64,000 bases of DNA from NCBI GenBank assembly GCA_002633005.1, contig NMRA01000127.1:767253-831252 (forward strand), read 5' to 3'. Source of the stretch: Phoronis australis (taxonomy: Eukaryota; Phoronida; Phoronidae). Under the pieces are notes generated by a model. It did not search any database. It worked only from the letters and a program-made list of their open reading frames with translations, and had not been told where the DNA came from. Shown one piece after another: positions 51,716 to 63,540 of the stretch. How positions within the stretch are numbered: position 1 is the first letter of the stretch; each line of letters opens with the position of its first letter. The position numbers were made by a program, and so were the translations under genes.

Positions 51716-54419
51716 TAACCTAGGCTACATGAAACAGCAAAGAAAAAAACTTTATCCGGCAAAACCAGGTTCAACCCCCTGGCTCCCGGACTAAATTTAA
51801 TGTCATGTTCTTTAGGGCACGCGTGCCAATTTTAACCACAATGCCTTGTAAACATGCAGATGAGTACGGAAACTAACGAATACTGAATCGAACGAGCGTG
51901 CCACACACAGGAGTAAAACGTCACAGATGTCTTACTTTTAATTGATGCCCGATGTTATGACAGACAACTTGATCTGACAATAAAGGGGAAAATGTGATGG
52001 ACGCGTGCAGTGTCTTCAAGTGAAGTGAATCACTTCGATAAAAAGTCATCTAGCCTACATCAAGTTAGCTACAAAAAGCACAGGGTGTGTTCTAAAGATT
52101 AATGAAGTTATAGGTACCTGCAAAGGCTACCTGTGTCGTTGTTACTGTTGCTAGTAGTTAACCGGTAACTATTAGTGTGAAATAACAATATCACATAAAA
52201 ATATAGCCAAAATCCGAATGTGCAAGAATAATAAACTTGTTCATGTCTAGAGTTGCTGGCAGTGAAAACTCATCAGACAGGGCATTTGACGATCATTATT
52301 GGAACTAGACTCTCCCTCCTACAATGGTATCTTGAGTAGATAATTCAGTCAGAACAAACTCAATCCAAACACGTACTCCCTGAACGAAAGGATGTTGTAT
52401 TGCACGGTACTAGATGTAATATACACAGGGTAGCAGCAAGGGACTAGTTCCTTATTTGCTTATAGAATGAACACGCAGACTTCATAAGTTCTTCACAACG
52501 TCGAAGTAAGCAATGAAAGACTATCTTGACAGTAAGCTCTAGCAGAACCTTTCGTTTTTAAATACTCAATAGATTCAGTCATAGGGCCAACAAATGTTGC
52601 AATATCCTAAATTATATTCCGTTTGTGACTTAGTCTTTTGAATGCAGCAGACGGCGCTTAGCCTAAAACTGTTATGTCGGCGTTGGCTCCAACAAGTGTC
52701 GCGTAATTTGCGGCCATACTACGAGTTGACATTTGGCAACCCAAAGACACAATTCGTATGGCCAACTGCAATTTGACACAACGTATATCCCTCAATATTT
52801 GTCCTTAAATGTGCAACCAGAAGGTTTTTGGCTTTAAAAGAAACTTTTTAGTTTAAACGCCTAAAATTTGAAAATCAATTAAATACATTTCATTTACCGA
52901 TAGAGGGTTGGGCCTAAACGCACTTAAATGTAAAGCGGCTCCAATGTCCGGATTTAAGTGCATCATTGACCATATGTGCGTAGACATGCAGTTTTAATCT
53001 CACTCGAATTCCACCACCGACAAGGTTAATCGTTAGCTTTTCGAACGATAACCATTACGTCGAATGGCAACGGATACTCTTCCGGTTTACTACCATAGAA
53101 GAAGTATACCGGACATGCCGCTCAGATGGATGACTTTGACGGCTACTTTCCGTTTTATACTACAGCGTCCCTTCTCTGACAAGATTCGCTACAATAGTGT
53201 GCCGATGTCCGCTTCTAGCTAGGAAACACATAGCAGGTTTTTAGAAAATGTGTATTCTTAAATTTGATTGTAAAAGATATTCTCATTTTTCTTATTATAT
53301 ATTCTGTATATTTTTAAGCTGGCCAATAATCCCTACAAAGGGATCAGGATCACGCAATTACTTTTTATGTAGTCCACTCTCCCAAAAATATAATCAAGTA
53401 CCCCCCCGGGATACTTGTGATCAAAGCCACTATCACAATAAAATAATCGGAAGCAAGTTATCACGTTAGTCTACTTGGAAACGACATTATTGTCACCGTA
53501 TGCAGGTTAAAAGATACCATACCGACAAGTAGGGAATAGGTGAAGAACTTGGTCGAATAATTTGAAATGAAGGTACACTGTTGACCAGTCACCAAGCGTT
53601 AACAACTAACAGAAAAATGAGGACTTTTCTTTTTTTGTTTCTCCTTAAAGCAGGTAAAGTTTATATATATTTTCATATTGTTTATTAAATTCAAAGCCGA
53701 TTAATGTATGAATATGAGGTTAACCCACGAATAAGTATTTCAGACTTTACTTGAATTTGGATTGTGCGGCCTGAGTATTAGATAATGGCGGAGATCTGTA
53801 ACAAAACAGAAAGTGCCACTTTAACTTTGCTAATGAAAATCTGCCTAAAGCAAAGCATTTTACATTTAAGCGTTCCAAGCCTGAATTACACAAAAATAAC
53901 TTTGGGTCAGAGTCTTCCTTCATAGGTGTGCCAGAATCATTGCTTTGAGATCTGATCAAAATATTGCTATACTTTTTAATAAATCGAAACGTTGAGCACG
54001 AACTTGTTTGTATCTATACTCATTAAAGTACCATTGATTTTTTGACCAAGAATTAAATGTTATTTTCAGATAGAGCCATGGTTTAGAAAACGATATGCTC
54101 GTCTTACTTATTGCGTTCAAAATGATTTACAGGCGTTTTAGCAATAACAGTCTGATCTAAAAAATCTAGTTGATTTCCAACACCGAAATAAATTCCTAGA
54201 GAGAGCACGTGATACAAATGAGAAAGGGCATAGCTTTGGAGGCGATTGGGATGGTAGGCTTTTGTAGGCTTTGTTTCCTGACAGATGCCTTAAACAACTT
54301 GTTCTGAAATGGATAATTTCGATCCCGCTGCAAACAGCGTGAGGCATTAAAAAGAGTAAAAAGAAACCTCTCTTTGAAAAGTTTTGCATGAGAATATGCT
54401 AGTTTCCACGGTATTGACA
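51716..54419. other. Gene-free interval
   Basis: No supported feature. A 53-codon + strand frame starts at 53064 (ATGGCAACGGATACTC) near ETS-like CCGGAA/TTCCGG sites, but has no recognisable domain or splice partner. Confidence 0.45.
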
Positions 54420-54579
54420 CCGGATCCGACTTGAAAATTGCGTCATTGTTGATTTCCATCGACGATTTATTCTTAAACATGAACAAAATCCCTCCTATAT
54501 GATGTTTCACTTTCGTAGTAATGTTGCTCATCACTGGAGCCCCAACTAAAATTTGGCGACCATCGAACCCTGGTGTCAT
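54420..54579 (-). CDS. Possible FG-GAP (integrin-alpha-like) exon fragment
   Basis: Minus strand, after a possible CACCAG acceptor, reads FDGRQILVGAPVMSNITTKV, then HHIGGILFMF. The DGR-x-ILVGAP...GG-x-LFxF arrangement is that of an FG-GAP beta-propeller repeat in integrin alpha chains. I found no neighbouring exons with further repeats, and the downstream donor is weak, so this may be an isolated or decayed exon, or chance. Confidence 0.33.
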
Positions 54580-55306
54580 ATTTCACATTTTCATCAATGA
54601 AAATTACGAATTACTGTTTTTCCAAAAGTCTTTAAAATGAAATCATATAAACAATCTGGTTATTTACTTAGGCTACTGAAATTAATTCTTGAATTTCTGA
54701 TGGTGCAGCTATAAAATGGTCCCGAAAGTTGAATAACACCGAAAATCCCCTTTTATGAACTAGAAAGACTGAACACACAAAAGGCAAGCGTGCGCAGGAC
54801 TGCTCGGCAAACCACCTTTTGACTGATGCTACCTTAAAGAGGTAAAAAACAAAACAGAATAATGAATTTCTTAAACTTTGAGTTTGAACTGGAGAACACC
54901 ACCAACTTGTGATTTTCTTTTGGTGCGCCCTCGGTCCCAAACTTGTGTGTATTACATACCCATTAGCCAAGAACGTTGCAGACCCTTGGTTTACTAAAAC
55001 TCACAAATACCATGAAGTTTAAATACTCATAAAAATGTATTTCTGCGACTGGCCAAAGATGAGATCGCGCGTTTACTTTTTGATCATCCCAGGATCTCGA
55101 GATCCCGATATAATTATCTCAGTCGATAATTTCAGCTTGTGAATCAACTGCAATCTAAAGAGCAATTCAAAATCGCGACGGTTGTGGTGAATAACCTTAA
55201 AATGGTTCACTGGGTTATTTCAAACGGAATCAGGTTAAAATATTGCGTCATTAATTAATGTGAAAGCTGTTGGTGGGAAATTATAGGTGGAGCGTCCTAA
55301 ACCCTG

Positions 55307-56106
55307 TGATGTATTATGGGTAATAACAATTTTGTAGTACTGATATACGTATGATTATTATGGGTAATAACAATTTTGTAGTACTGATACATGTATGATT
55401 ATTATGGGTAATAAAAATTTTGTAGTACTGATATATGTATGATTAATAGGGGTAATAACAATTTTGTAGTACTGATATATGTATGATTATTATGGGTAAT
55501 AACAATTTTGTAGTACTGATATATATATATGATTATTATGGGTAATAACAATTTTGTAGTACTGATATATGTATGATTATTATGGGTAATAACAAGTTAA
55601 TAGTACTGATATATGTATGATTATTATGGGTAATAACAATTTTGTTGTACTGATATATGTATGATTATTACGGGTAATAACAATTCTGTAGTGCTGATAT
55701 ATGTATGATTATTATGGGTAATAACAAGTTAAAAATACTGATATATGTATGATTATTATGGGTAATAACAATTTTGTTGTACTGATATATGTATGATTAT
55801 TACGGGTAATAACAATTTTGTAGTACTGATATATGTATGATTATTATGGGTAATAACAAGTTTATAGTACTGATATATGTATGATTATTATGGGTAATAA
55901 CAATTTTGTAGTACTGATATATGTATGATTATTATGGGTAATAACAATTTTGTAGTACTGATATATGTATGATTATTATGGGTAATAACAAGTTAATAGT
56001 ACTGATATATGTATGATTATTATGGGTAATAACAATTTTGTAGTACTGATATATGTATGATTATTACGGGTAATAACAATTCTGTAGTACTGATATATGT
56101 ATGATT
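55307..56106. repeat. 44-bp minisatellite, 18 copies, trimeric higher-order period
   Basis: Unit ATGATTATTATGGGTAATAA plus CAATTTTGTAGTACTGATAT and ATGT (44 bp; one 46-bp unit). Units 7-18 cycle through three variants: AACAAGTTAATAG type, AACAATTTTGTTG/TAG type, and TTACGGGTAATAAC type. No coding capacity. Confidence 0.9.
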
Positions 56107-56468
56107 TCAAACGTAATACACTAGTCAACGACGGTATACCAAGATTAATCCAAGAAACATAACCTGTGTTTCGACCAAAAATCCTTTTTAAAGTATAATT
56201 GGTTGGTAAAGTTTTCCGGAGGTTCTCAGTTTGACAGGAACTATGACACATAATCCGTTATGTGATTATATTAGAAACGCTAATGCATTTTTGACGTTGT
56301 CTGCTAACCATTCGCTATTTATCAAACTGGGTTTATCTCGCACAGCATAGAGTTGGGCTGCTAGCGCTGAGATTGGAAAGAGTTGAACTCAGGATACCAC
56401 CCCATACAATACAATCTTCTTTTGTAGTTTTTTCGTCATAAATTCATAGAGCAGCAGGTGAAAGGTCA

Positions 56469-57245
56469 GTGGGGATGCTGTTGATTGTATTGTCAAGCGT
56501 GACAACCGAACTAATTTCAACAACCGCCGTGCAAAGTAACGTTCGCTCTGCTACCTCCGTATTGACAACTGAACCACTGTCAACAACCACTGTGGACAGT
56601 AGCGGTTATCCTTCTACATCCATAGTGAGAACTGAACCTCTCTTAACTAACAGTATGGACACTGTTGTTCAACTTTTGACACTCATGATAAGAACTGAAC
56701 CACCATCAATAACCAATGTGGACACTGTTGTTCTCTCTTCTACACCCACTGTCATGCGCCGGGGTGGGGGCTTGGGGAGCTCGTTCGAGGCCCCCCCATT
56801 TGGCGAAGCGGGCAAAAAGGTCCGCCTCAGAGAAACTAAAAGTCAACTAAACAGCCGCAAGCGCGAAATTCACAGTGGTACCCCCTTTTTTAGTCCTCCC
56901 GTTGTTTTGTTAGTAAAAGATCTACATCGTCAGAAATTCGAGTCCCCCCAGCTGAACCACTGTCAACAACCATTATGGACATTAACGTTCTCCCTTCTAC
57001 ATCCACAGTGCCAACTGAACCACTGCCAACAACCAATGTGGACACTATGGTTCTCCCTTCTACATCCACTGCGGCAGCTGAACCACTGTCAACAACCAAT
57101 ATGGACACTAACGCTCTCCCTTCCACATCCACAACGGCAACAGAACCACTGTCAACAGGCAGTGTGGAGAGTACATCCATAGTAAGAACTGAACCTCTGT
57201 CGATAACCAGTATGGACACTATGGTTCTCCCTTCTACATCCAAGC
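56469..57245 (+). repeat. 63-bp Ser/Thr/Pro repeat module (first array)
   Basis: Tandem 63-bp unit encoding PSTSTxPTEPLSTTNVDTMVL-like 21-residue repeats on the + strand; the complementary strand is also open for long stretches. A non-repeat segment of about 200 bp (56752-56951, G/C-rich start) interrupts the array. It could be a mucin-like exon or a minisatellite. I see an ATG near 56475 but no convincing splice signals. Confidence 0.7.
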
Positions 57246-57596
57246 ATTGCATTTTACTAGGCAACGTTGGTTTGATAATCTGTATTGAGCTCAGAAAAAT
57301 AAGGAACAAAAAGCAAAGATATGTAAATGGAAAGGGTACATGTCTTTTACATAATTTTCCACATCCCTGTATGTTCTGTAGTCATTGCCTGCAAGGGTGA
57401 TGATGGAATCATAAATTGTTGCAAAAAAAATTTGCAGATTTTCTGTGAGTCAAAGTGAATCCTTTAAAATTAAATCAAAAAGGGATCCTTTTAGGGAATT
57501 TGTCTGAAAAGGCACCCCTTTGTAGTATACTGGTCTTGGAAATAGTCAACCATTTGAGCGGTACATCCCATGTGCACCTACCTTCAATGGGACTCC

Positions 57597-57850
57597 GGTA
57601 AAAGCTATCCGGCTATCCTGTTTCAGACAAAAGTAATAGCCACAATTGATCTTTTTTCATTTTTTAACACTTTTAACATTGCAACGGATGCTCATACTTT
57701 CTCAGAATCATTGTTTGGTTGGTAGCTATGTTATTGGCTTTTCAAAGTGTTGTAGCATTTGTTTGGTGCTTCTTTTCTTGTATTTAAAAATGACGAGAGT
57801 AAAATTTCACCTGTCGGCCATATTGTGTCTTAAACTGATAAGATTTTACC
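57597..57850. mobile_element. MITE family B, copy in duplicated block
   Basis: Collinear copy of 22975-23222 carried along by the segmental duplication; both inverted ends are recognisable (GGTAAAAGC, GATAAGATTTTACC). Confidence 0.75.
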
Positions 57851-57968
57851 CTACATAACAATGAACATTACCTTATTACGACTATTGTCTACTTTTATGA
57901 CGTATTGTCTTTGTCTTCTTATTGCTTTAGATGACAGTGTTATACAGAAGGATATTTTAACATTTCAG

Positions 57969-58069
57969 GGAAACGACACATTCTCAAATCTCGCTCAAGA
58001 AGAGTATAGTATTTTCGTTCGTTCGTTGGAGCACGCCATCTTGGCCATAGACCAGGCAAATTGCTTCCG
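57969..58069 (+). pseudogene. Decayed copy of PDE exon 9
   Basis: Same length (101 nt), acceptor (ACATTTCAG) and donor position as 23341-23441, frame open. It encodes GNDTFSNLAQEEYS, but the near-invariant ATDLALYF has become AIDQANCF, a loss not expected in a working enzyme. The intron before it, including a foldback repeat, is also duplicated. Confidence 0.85.
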
Positions 58070-58160
58070 GTAAATGCACTGACCAGTGTTTTGTTTATAG
58101 TTAGAGGAATTGATATTTGGAGGACGGAAGCCTGGTCATCAAAAGCAGGGCCCCATTATT

Positions 58161-59825
58161 TGTGTACTTAATTTATGCGTACGTACAATTTGGTTACTTC
58201 TCTTCCGGTTGCTGTTCGTCTGAAATACAGACGTTCATGTAAGCCTAGTCGTCTTTTATTATTCTCGGCGTGGTGGCAGTAGCAATCGAACCATGGCGAA
58301 AGCACCGTAGCAATGGTGTTTAAATAGATGTGAAACTGATAACTGGAAGAATACCATTACTTACATCTTGTCACTCAACCCATATTTTGCGGACTTTCTG
58401 CAACCAGATTATGCTGGCGAAAAGCCGAAGTCCCTTTGATGGGTTTATTTGACGATACAGACGCTGTACCTGAATACCGTCAACGTACAGCCGGTCAGAA
58501 ACTAACCCACTTCAAGCTCATGCTATGCCAATTGGCCAACTATTGTCCTGTGGTTGCCCGTAGTGCTATTGTCAAACATTCCACCTCACTTGCCGGTATA
58601 TGGCAAAATCCGCACGGCTTTCAGACATCCGGAGGACATTTCATTGGTTTTCTGATATTCGCCGACGAACGCCCGCAAGCGAATCGTGTCATTCATCGGA
58701 GACAATTTCCTTGGCCCGGACAACACCATTCTACACCATGGCGTGCTTATCACAGACGACCTTAAAGAATTTAACAGTCCTCACTTGGTTACTTTTTATT
58801 CACCCAGGTTTACCTCACTCATCCAGCAGCGATATGGTCCCGAACTGCGAAGTAAGTCACTTGCATCGAAAAAAACGGAAATTTCGCAGGCACTCCAGCC
58901 ATTGCTTGACGAGTTACAAACACTCCAAGATGCCAAGGCGTTGCGGGCATTCCCTCGCAAAGCAACCTCGGTCCCTCGCCGAAGCCCAGCAAAGTCCTGT
59001 CAACTGTGTAAACAGGCTCATCGCTCCCAGTTTGATCACTACTTAATTTGTCTTCACTGGATGATGCTTTTTCAGGACGCGATTCCAAGGATCCACTGAC
59101 ATGGTCTGATGAGTTAGTCAGTGCATTTTCTGCCTCCCAGAAGACACTCTCGTCTAACAAGGTCATTACACTCCCACGTCCTCGCTATCTCGTGGTTAGT
59201 CGCGACGGTTCTTGGCTCATTCAGAAATTTTTGGCAACAAACTTCGCTCAACATCCTATCGTGTTAAAGATACGGAGTGCTACAAAGTCTTCACGATATG
59301 GTCACCCTCATTATCCCCGGGGCTTCCTGATTCCAGCATTGAAGCAGCTGATGATGACGATCCTGTTATGCCACTATCCTCAAGGCCGACGCCCATCTCA
59401 CAACCTCCACTTTAGCCTCCCGCTCCCGAAATTCCCTCTAAGTTGGCCCCGGTCCATCATACATCGTCTGAGGATGTGGCTGTGGCTATCAACTCCGGTT
59501 TACTTGATGCCACGTCCGAAGCAGTTGATGTCCCTGCAGTTAGTGATGCCCTCCTCGACGCTTTACGAGGCCCCGTCGCCTTCCAGCACGTCTACAGGAC
59601 TTTTTTTTAAAATAATGTTTGTGCTTACAGTTCGTCACTATACCCCTTTCGTATTTATAAACCTTAAGTACTATTAGCTTTATCCGTTTAAAATTAAAGA
59701 GAAGTTGCGCCGTTAATTGTGTCCTTTATTCGTAAGTATAATTTGGTTACTTCCTTACCGGTTACTGTTCGACTAAAATACAGACGTTCATGTAAGGCTA
59801 GTCATCTTTTATTATTGCTGGCGGG
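58161..59825 (+). mobile_element. Short LTR retroelement, gag-like only, pol missing
   Basis: Direct repeats of about 110 bp at 58161-58270 and 59718-59824 share ACAGACGTTCATGTAAG and TTTTATTATT and act as LTRs. The left repeat is followed immediately by TGGTGGCAGTAGCAATCG, a plausible primer-binding site. Between them lie + strand frames broken by shifts, with a C-x2-C zinc-knuckle-like CQLCKQAH near 58998, suggesting a gag remnant. No protease, RT or integrase motifs are present, so the element is internally deleted and non-autonomous. Confidence 0.7.
58438..59096 (+). pseudogene. Gag-like remnant inside LTR element
   Basis: Overlapping frames in two registers (58438 onward, 58600 onward, 58686-59096) look like one protein broken by frameshifts. 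The only recognisable feature is the Cys-rich knuckle near 58998. Assignment to gag rests on position between the LTR-like repeats and on that motif; the family (Gypsy-like or other) is not determined. Confidence 0.5.
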
Positions 59826-60358
59826 GGACTTACTAGAGTGACTTTGGCGGTTAGGAACTCTGGAGGAATTTAGTGCAACTGCACCCCTGTGTTAAATAAG
59901 TTTTTTCAATGGACGCTGTTGAAGTCTGAGAGTTACATGACATTAGACAAAAGGAAGTAAAATTTTCTGTTGGAGATTTGTATTTGTTTGAATTTATTTC
60001 GTGGATTAATTCCCTTTTGGGTGAATTGTCAAGAATAGTTGCACAAACTGTCAGAATCATTTCATTAACTAAGGGTAAACTCATAGTAAGTCCTCAATTG
60101 AAAATGAAAAACTAAAGTGTGGGTGTTGTAGTCTGGGGAACTTAATGAATTCACCTATTTGGAGACTTATATACTGTGAGCGCAATTCAGACTGGCGTAT
60201 TAAAACAGAATCCGTTATACTTACCCGTTCTTCTTTGTAAATATCAAGTCTGTTCTTGTATCATTGGCTTATTGCAGGTTGCGTGGGGAGTCCCGTTATA
60301 CTTACCCGTCCTTCTTTGTAAATATCAAGTCTGTTCTTGTATCATTGGCTTATTGCAG

Positions 60359-60436
60359 GTTGCGTGGGGAGTTTTCTAATCTGAACGACTCAGGCAAAGC
60401 TGACTGGAGAAATGACGACCATCAACAGCTGCTCAG
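60359..60436 (+). pseudogene. Copy of PDE exon 10 with duplicated acceptor
   Basis: Seventy-eight nt like 23779-23856, differing in the protein only by LLDS becoming LNDS. Donor AG|GTATCT is kept. The upstream 81 bp, containing the acceptor and the first bases of the exon, are tandemly repeated (60213-60293 and 60294-60374), so there are two possible acceptors. Confidence 0.85.
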
Positions 60437-61399
60437 GTATCTTGTGTTCACCGTGTGTTAATATATACTCAGTTTAAGGCATGGTACGTAAGGCCGCGGC
60501 CTTACAGGCAATATGATATGTTATGCGAACATACAACAATCTCAAATATATGGCCATAACATTTTTTTGAACGTAAGGTCACTCATCAGCCTCTTGTTGT
60601 TATCCACCAATAAGCCGTGACCATAATATTCAATGCCTTGAATGTTAACAAATTGTTTAGCTAAAACCAATCTATGAAAATCTTTATTATACAGTAAAAA
60701 AAATGCTTATTTTGTGATTTCATATTCAAATTAATGCTTTTGTTCTCTATAGAAAGTAGCAGAGCATTTTATTTTAAGGTCATCGCAAGCATTTTAAATT
60801 AGAAATCCATGTCAGCTAATATTCTGAAGCCCCAAAATCATTTATAATGTTGGAAAGAATCATTGTGAAAACTGAATTTAGTGGTAAGTGCTCAAATTTG
60901 TGTCTTCATCATCTGCTTTCATTATTTGGCCTAATAACCAGATTTCTTCGAAATGCAACCGACCCATTGGACATAGTTGTTTCAAGTACAATTTGCGGTG
61001 TTTTATTTGGCGTAATAAGTTAAAAATAAAACGTATTGTGACCTCGTGACCTTAGAGTGACACGTGGGTCGCTAAACATTTTGAGACCGCAAAATTAATT
61101 ACCAAGTCGTGCAGTAAGCACTGTTACATGATGCTCGGTAATAACACTGCATGGTGCGGGCTGTGTGTGCTTCCAAGATATGATGTGAATGAAGAGCTCA
61201 TTCTTTATGCAGAATTTTTTGTTTTACAAAGTTTGTATGAAATACAACTGCGCCTGTAGCTTGGCTATTGTGAGATATGTTACAGTAGGATTGCTGTTTT
61301 TTCCTGATATCTTGTGACAGTTAGAAGTGCAAAAATACATCTTTGACTTGTGTTTGTTTGGTCCAGGCAATGATTGAGATCCATGAATATCTCAAGACT

Positions 61400-61640
61400 G
61401 ATACATTTTTTCATGTATCAATTCTCAATTTCTGATCTCCATGTATTGTGTCTAAACCTTTATACACTTGTTTATGTATCAATTCTCAATCCTGATACAC
61501 TATTTTCACTGCTAATACATTTGTTCATGTATCTATTCTCAATTCTGATGCACCTGTTCATGTATCTATTTTCGTTGGTTATACATTTATTCATGTATCT
61601 ATTCTCAATCCTCATACACTTGTTCATGTATGCGTTCTCA
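61400..61640. repeat. Degenerate 33-bp-type repeat before duplicated exon 11
   Basis: Multiple diverged GATACA-TTGTTCATGTATC-ATTCTCAAT units ending just before 61649, the counterpart of the arrays at 24205 and 25182. Confidence 0.7.
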
Positions 61641-61648
61641 TGCTCTAG

Positions 61649-61766
61649 GGCCAATATGACGACTGCCTGTGATGTTGCAGCCGTTACCAAGCAATGGGAG
61701 CTACAGAAAAAGATCGCAGTTCTTGTCGTCAGTGAGTTCTTCGAACAAGGTTACATCAAGCCAGCT
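61649..61766 (+). pseudogene. Decayed copy of PDE exon 11 with in-frame deletion
   Basis: Acceptor TGCTCTAG and donor GCT|GTAAGT. Encodes TTACDVAAVTKQWELQ and VVSEFFEQGYIKPA. Relative to 24285-24420 it lacks 18 nt (six codons) near the end, and KPWE is KQWE. The frame stays open. No copy of the following exon is present, because the duplicated block ends near 63003. Confidence 0.85.
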
Positions 61767-62157
61767 GTAAGTTTTCGTTATAATAAGTTAGTTAGTTTTA
61801 ACATATTACTTAAGCTGTGAATAATGTTACACATTATGAGGTGACAAGTTGCATTGTAATGTTTAGACTTCTGCCCAGGAATTGTTACCAATATGCGGCA
61901 TTTTGTGAGTGAACAAATTACGTGATTTATGCGGTTCAAAAGTTATGGCTTGGCTACACTTCATAAAAGGGGAGGGGAATCTCATATGGTGTCAGATTGG
62001 ACTGACATACAGTTGTCTCCAAACTGCTCTATACCCATGCACTGGAAAATAGATGCGTGTAATTTGAATTTGAATTGTCATAAGTATAGTCAACAGACAA
62101 CGCTGTTGCTGTTTTTATCAGTTTTGTATGTGAATAAACATGCTGGACTTGTCACTA

Positions 62158-62747
62158 TGGTGGGCCGTTGAGGGGAAAGTGTCGCCGTAAAATTACGCTG
62201 GTAATTACGAGCGTAAATTAAATTGCAGGAGTGTCGCCGTACAATTACGCTCGTAAATTAAATGGGGAAAAAATTCGCCGTCAAATTACTCTCGTAATTA
62301 CGAGCGTAAATTAAATTGCAAAAAGTGCTGCAGTAAAATTTCGCCCGTAAATTAAATGGGGGAAATGTCGCCGTAAATTTCTTTAAGAACGTTCCAAATT
62401 TAAACCAACCAGTGTTGACCTAACATACACGACTGTTGCTAGGCAGCTCGTTCTTGCACAATCCCTGACATTGCAGCAGCGATTTGATCCGCCATGATTC
62501 AGCGCTCGTATCGTAGACATGTAACCCGTCAGTAAATAAGTATTTCCATGAGCACGCGCGACCGTGGATTGTAAAACCCAACGTCATTGGCTAAGAGTTT
62601 AAACTAAATTACGAGCGTAATTTTACGCCGTAAAAAATTAAATTACACTCGTAATTTTACGGCGTAATTAACGACGTAAATAACGGCGTAATGTCCATGA
62701 TTACTCTCGTATTTTTCCTGCGACACTTTCCCCCCAACGGCCCATCA
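62158..62747. mobile_element. 590-bp MITE-like element with CGTAA-rich ends
   Basis: Twenty-eight-bp terminal inverted repeats with two mismatches (5' TGGTGGGCCGTTGAGGGGAA; inner end GTGTCGC), flanked by TA on both sides (62156-62157, 62748-62749). Both subterminal regions are full of TTACGAGCGTAA-type motifs in both orientations, and the centre (about 62400-62590) is unique. There is no ORF for a transposase. TA flanks suggest Tc1/mariner-type mobilisation, by inference. Confidence 0.75.
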
Positions 62748-62999
62748 TAGGCACAGGCGCTCCACGATTACTTCTTAACACGCATCTGGCGGTGACCATT
62801 TCAGCGCAGATGTTCTTATTTCAGCTTTTATTTTCACGCATTGTTCTCTACAATAGTTTTCTCACTGTTCCAGTCGGAATTTTCTCTAATCATCACAAGT
62901 GATGGTTTGGAACCATCATGAGTGATGGTTTGGTTGTGTGATACTCAAGTATTGATTTACCTCACTTGATGCTTACCCATAATTCCCAGGAAGTAGTGT

Positions 63000-63360
63000 G
63001 GACTGGTGGACTGTCAACACGCAGTATGGAGAGTTGCGTTTTCCCATCTACATCCATAGAAAGAACTGAACCTTTATCAACAACCATTATGGACACTAGT
63101 GTTGTCCCTTCTACATCCACAGTGCCAACTGAACCACTGTCAACAATCAATGTGGACACTATGATTCTCCCTTCTACATCCACTGCGGCAGCTGAACCAC
63201 TGTCATCAACAAATATGGACACTAGCGTTCTCCCTTCCACATCCACATTGGCAACAGAATCACTGTCAACAGGCAGTGTGGAGAGTACATCCATAGTAAG
63301 AACTGAACCTCTTTCAGTAACCAATGTGGACACTATGGTTCGCCCTTCTACATCCAAGCA
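63000..63360 (+). repeat. 63-bp Ser/Thr/Pro repeat module (second array)
   Basis: Same 21-residue repeat as 56469-57245, open on both strands, and like it followed by a segment starting GCATTGCATCTTACTAGG that is similar to the PDE intron at 22605. The junction with the PDE-derived duplicate is at about 63003. Confidence 0.7.
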
Positions 63361-63540
63361 TTGCATCTTACTAGGCAGCGTTGGTTTGATAATCTGTACT
63401 GAAAGTACCTTTTGAGTTCAGAAAAATAAGGAAGAAAAAGCAAAGATATGTAAATGAAAAGGGTACATGTGCTTTGCATAATTTTTCGTATCCCTGTACG
63501 TTCTGTACTCATTGCCTGCAAAGGTCATGGTATAATTATT

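Larger units (their letters stand above)
57245..63003 (+). repeat. Segmental duplicate of PDE gene interval 22.6-26.1 kb
   Basis: Collinear similarity to the PDE gene: 57245-58115 matches about 22605-23480, 60215-60655 matches 23700-24085, and 61380-63003 matches about 25190-26140. The duplicate carries exons 9-11 only and ends within the tRNA-like repeat at 26120. It has gained an LTR element (58161-59825) and an inverted-repeat element (62158-62747) not present in the source introns. Confidence 0.8.

Noticed and set aside
55307-56106. CRISPR-like array of regularly spaced repeats
   Set aside because: Units are contiguous 44-bp tandem copies without unique spacers, in an intron-rich animal genome.
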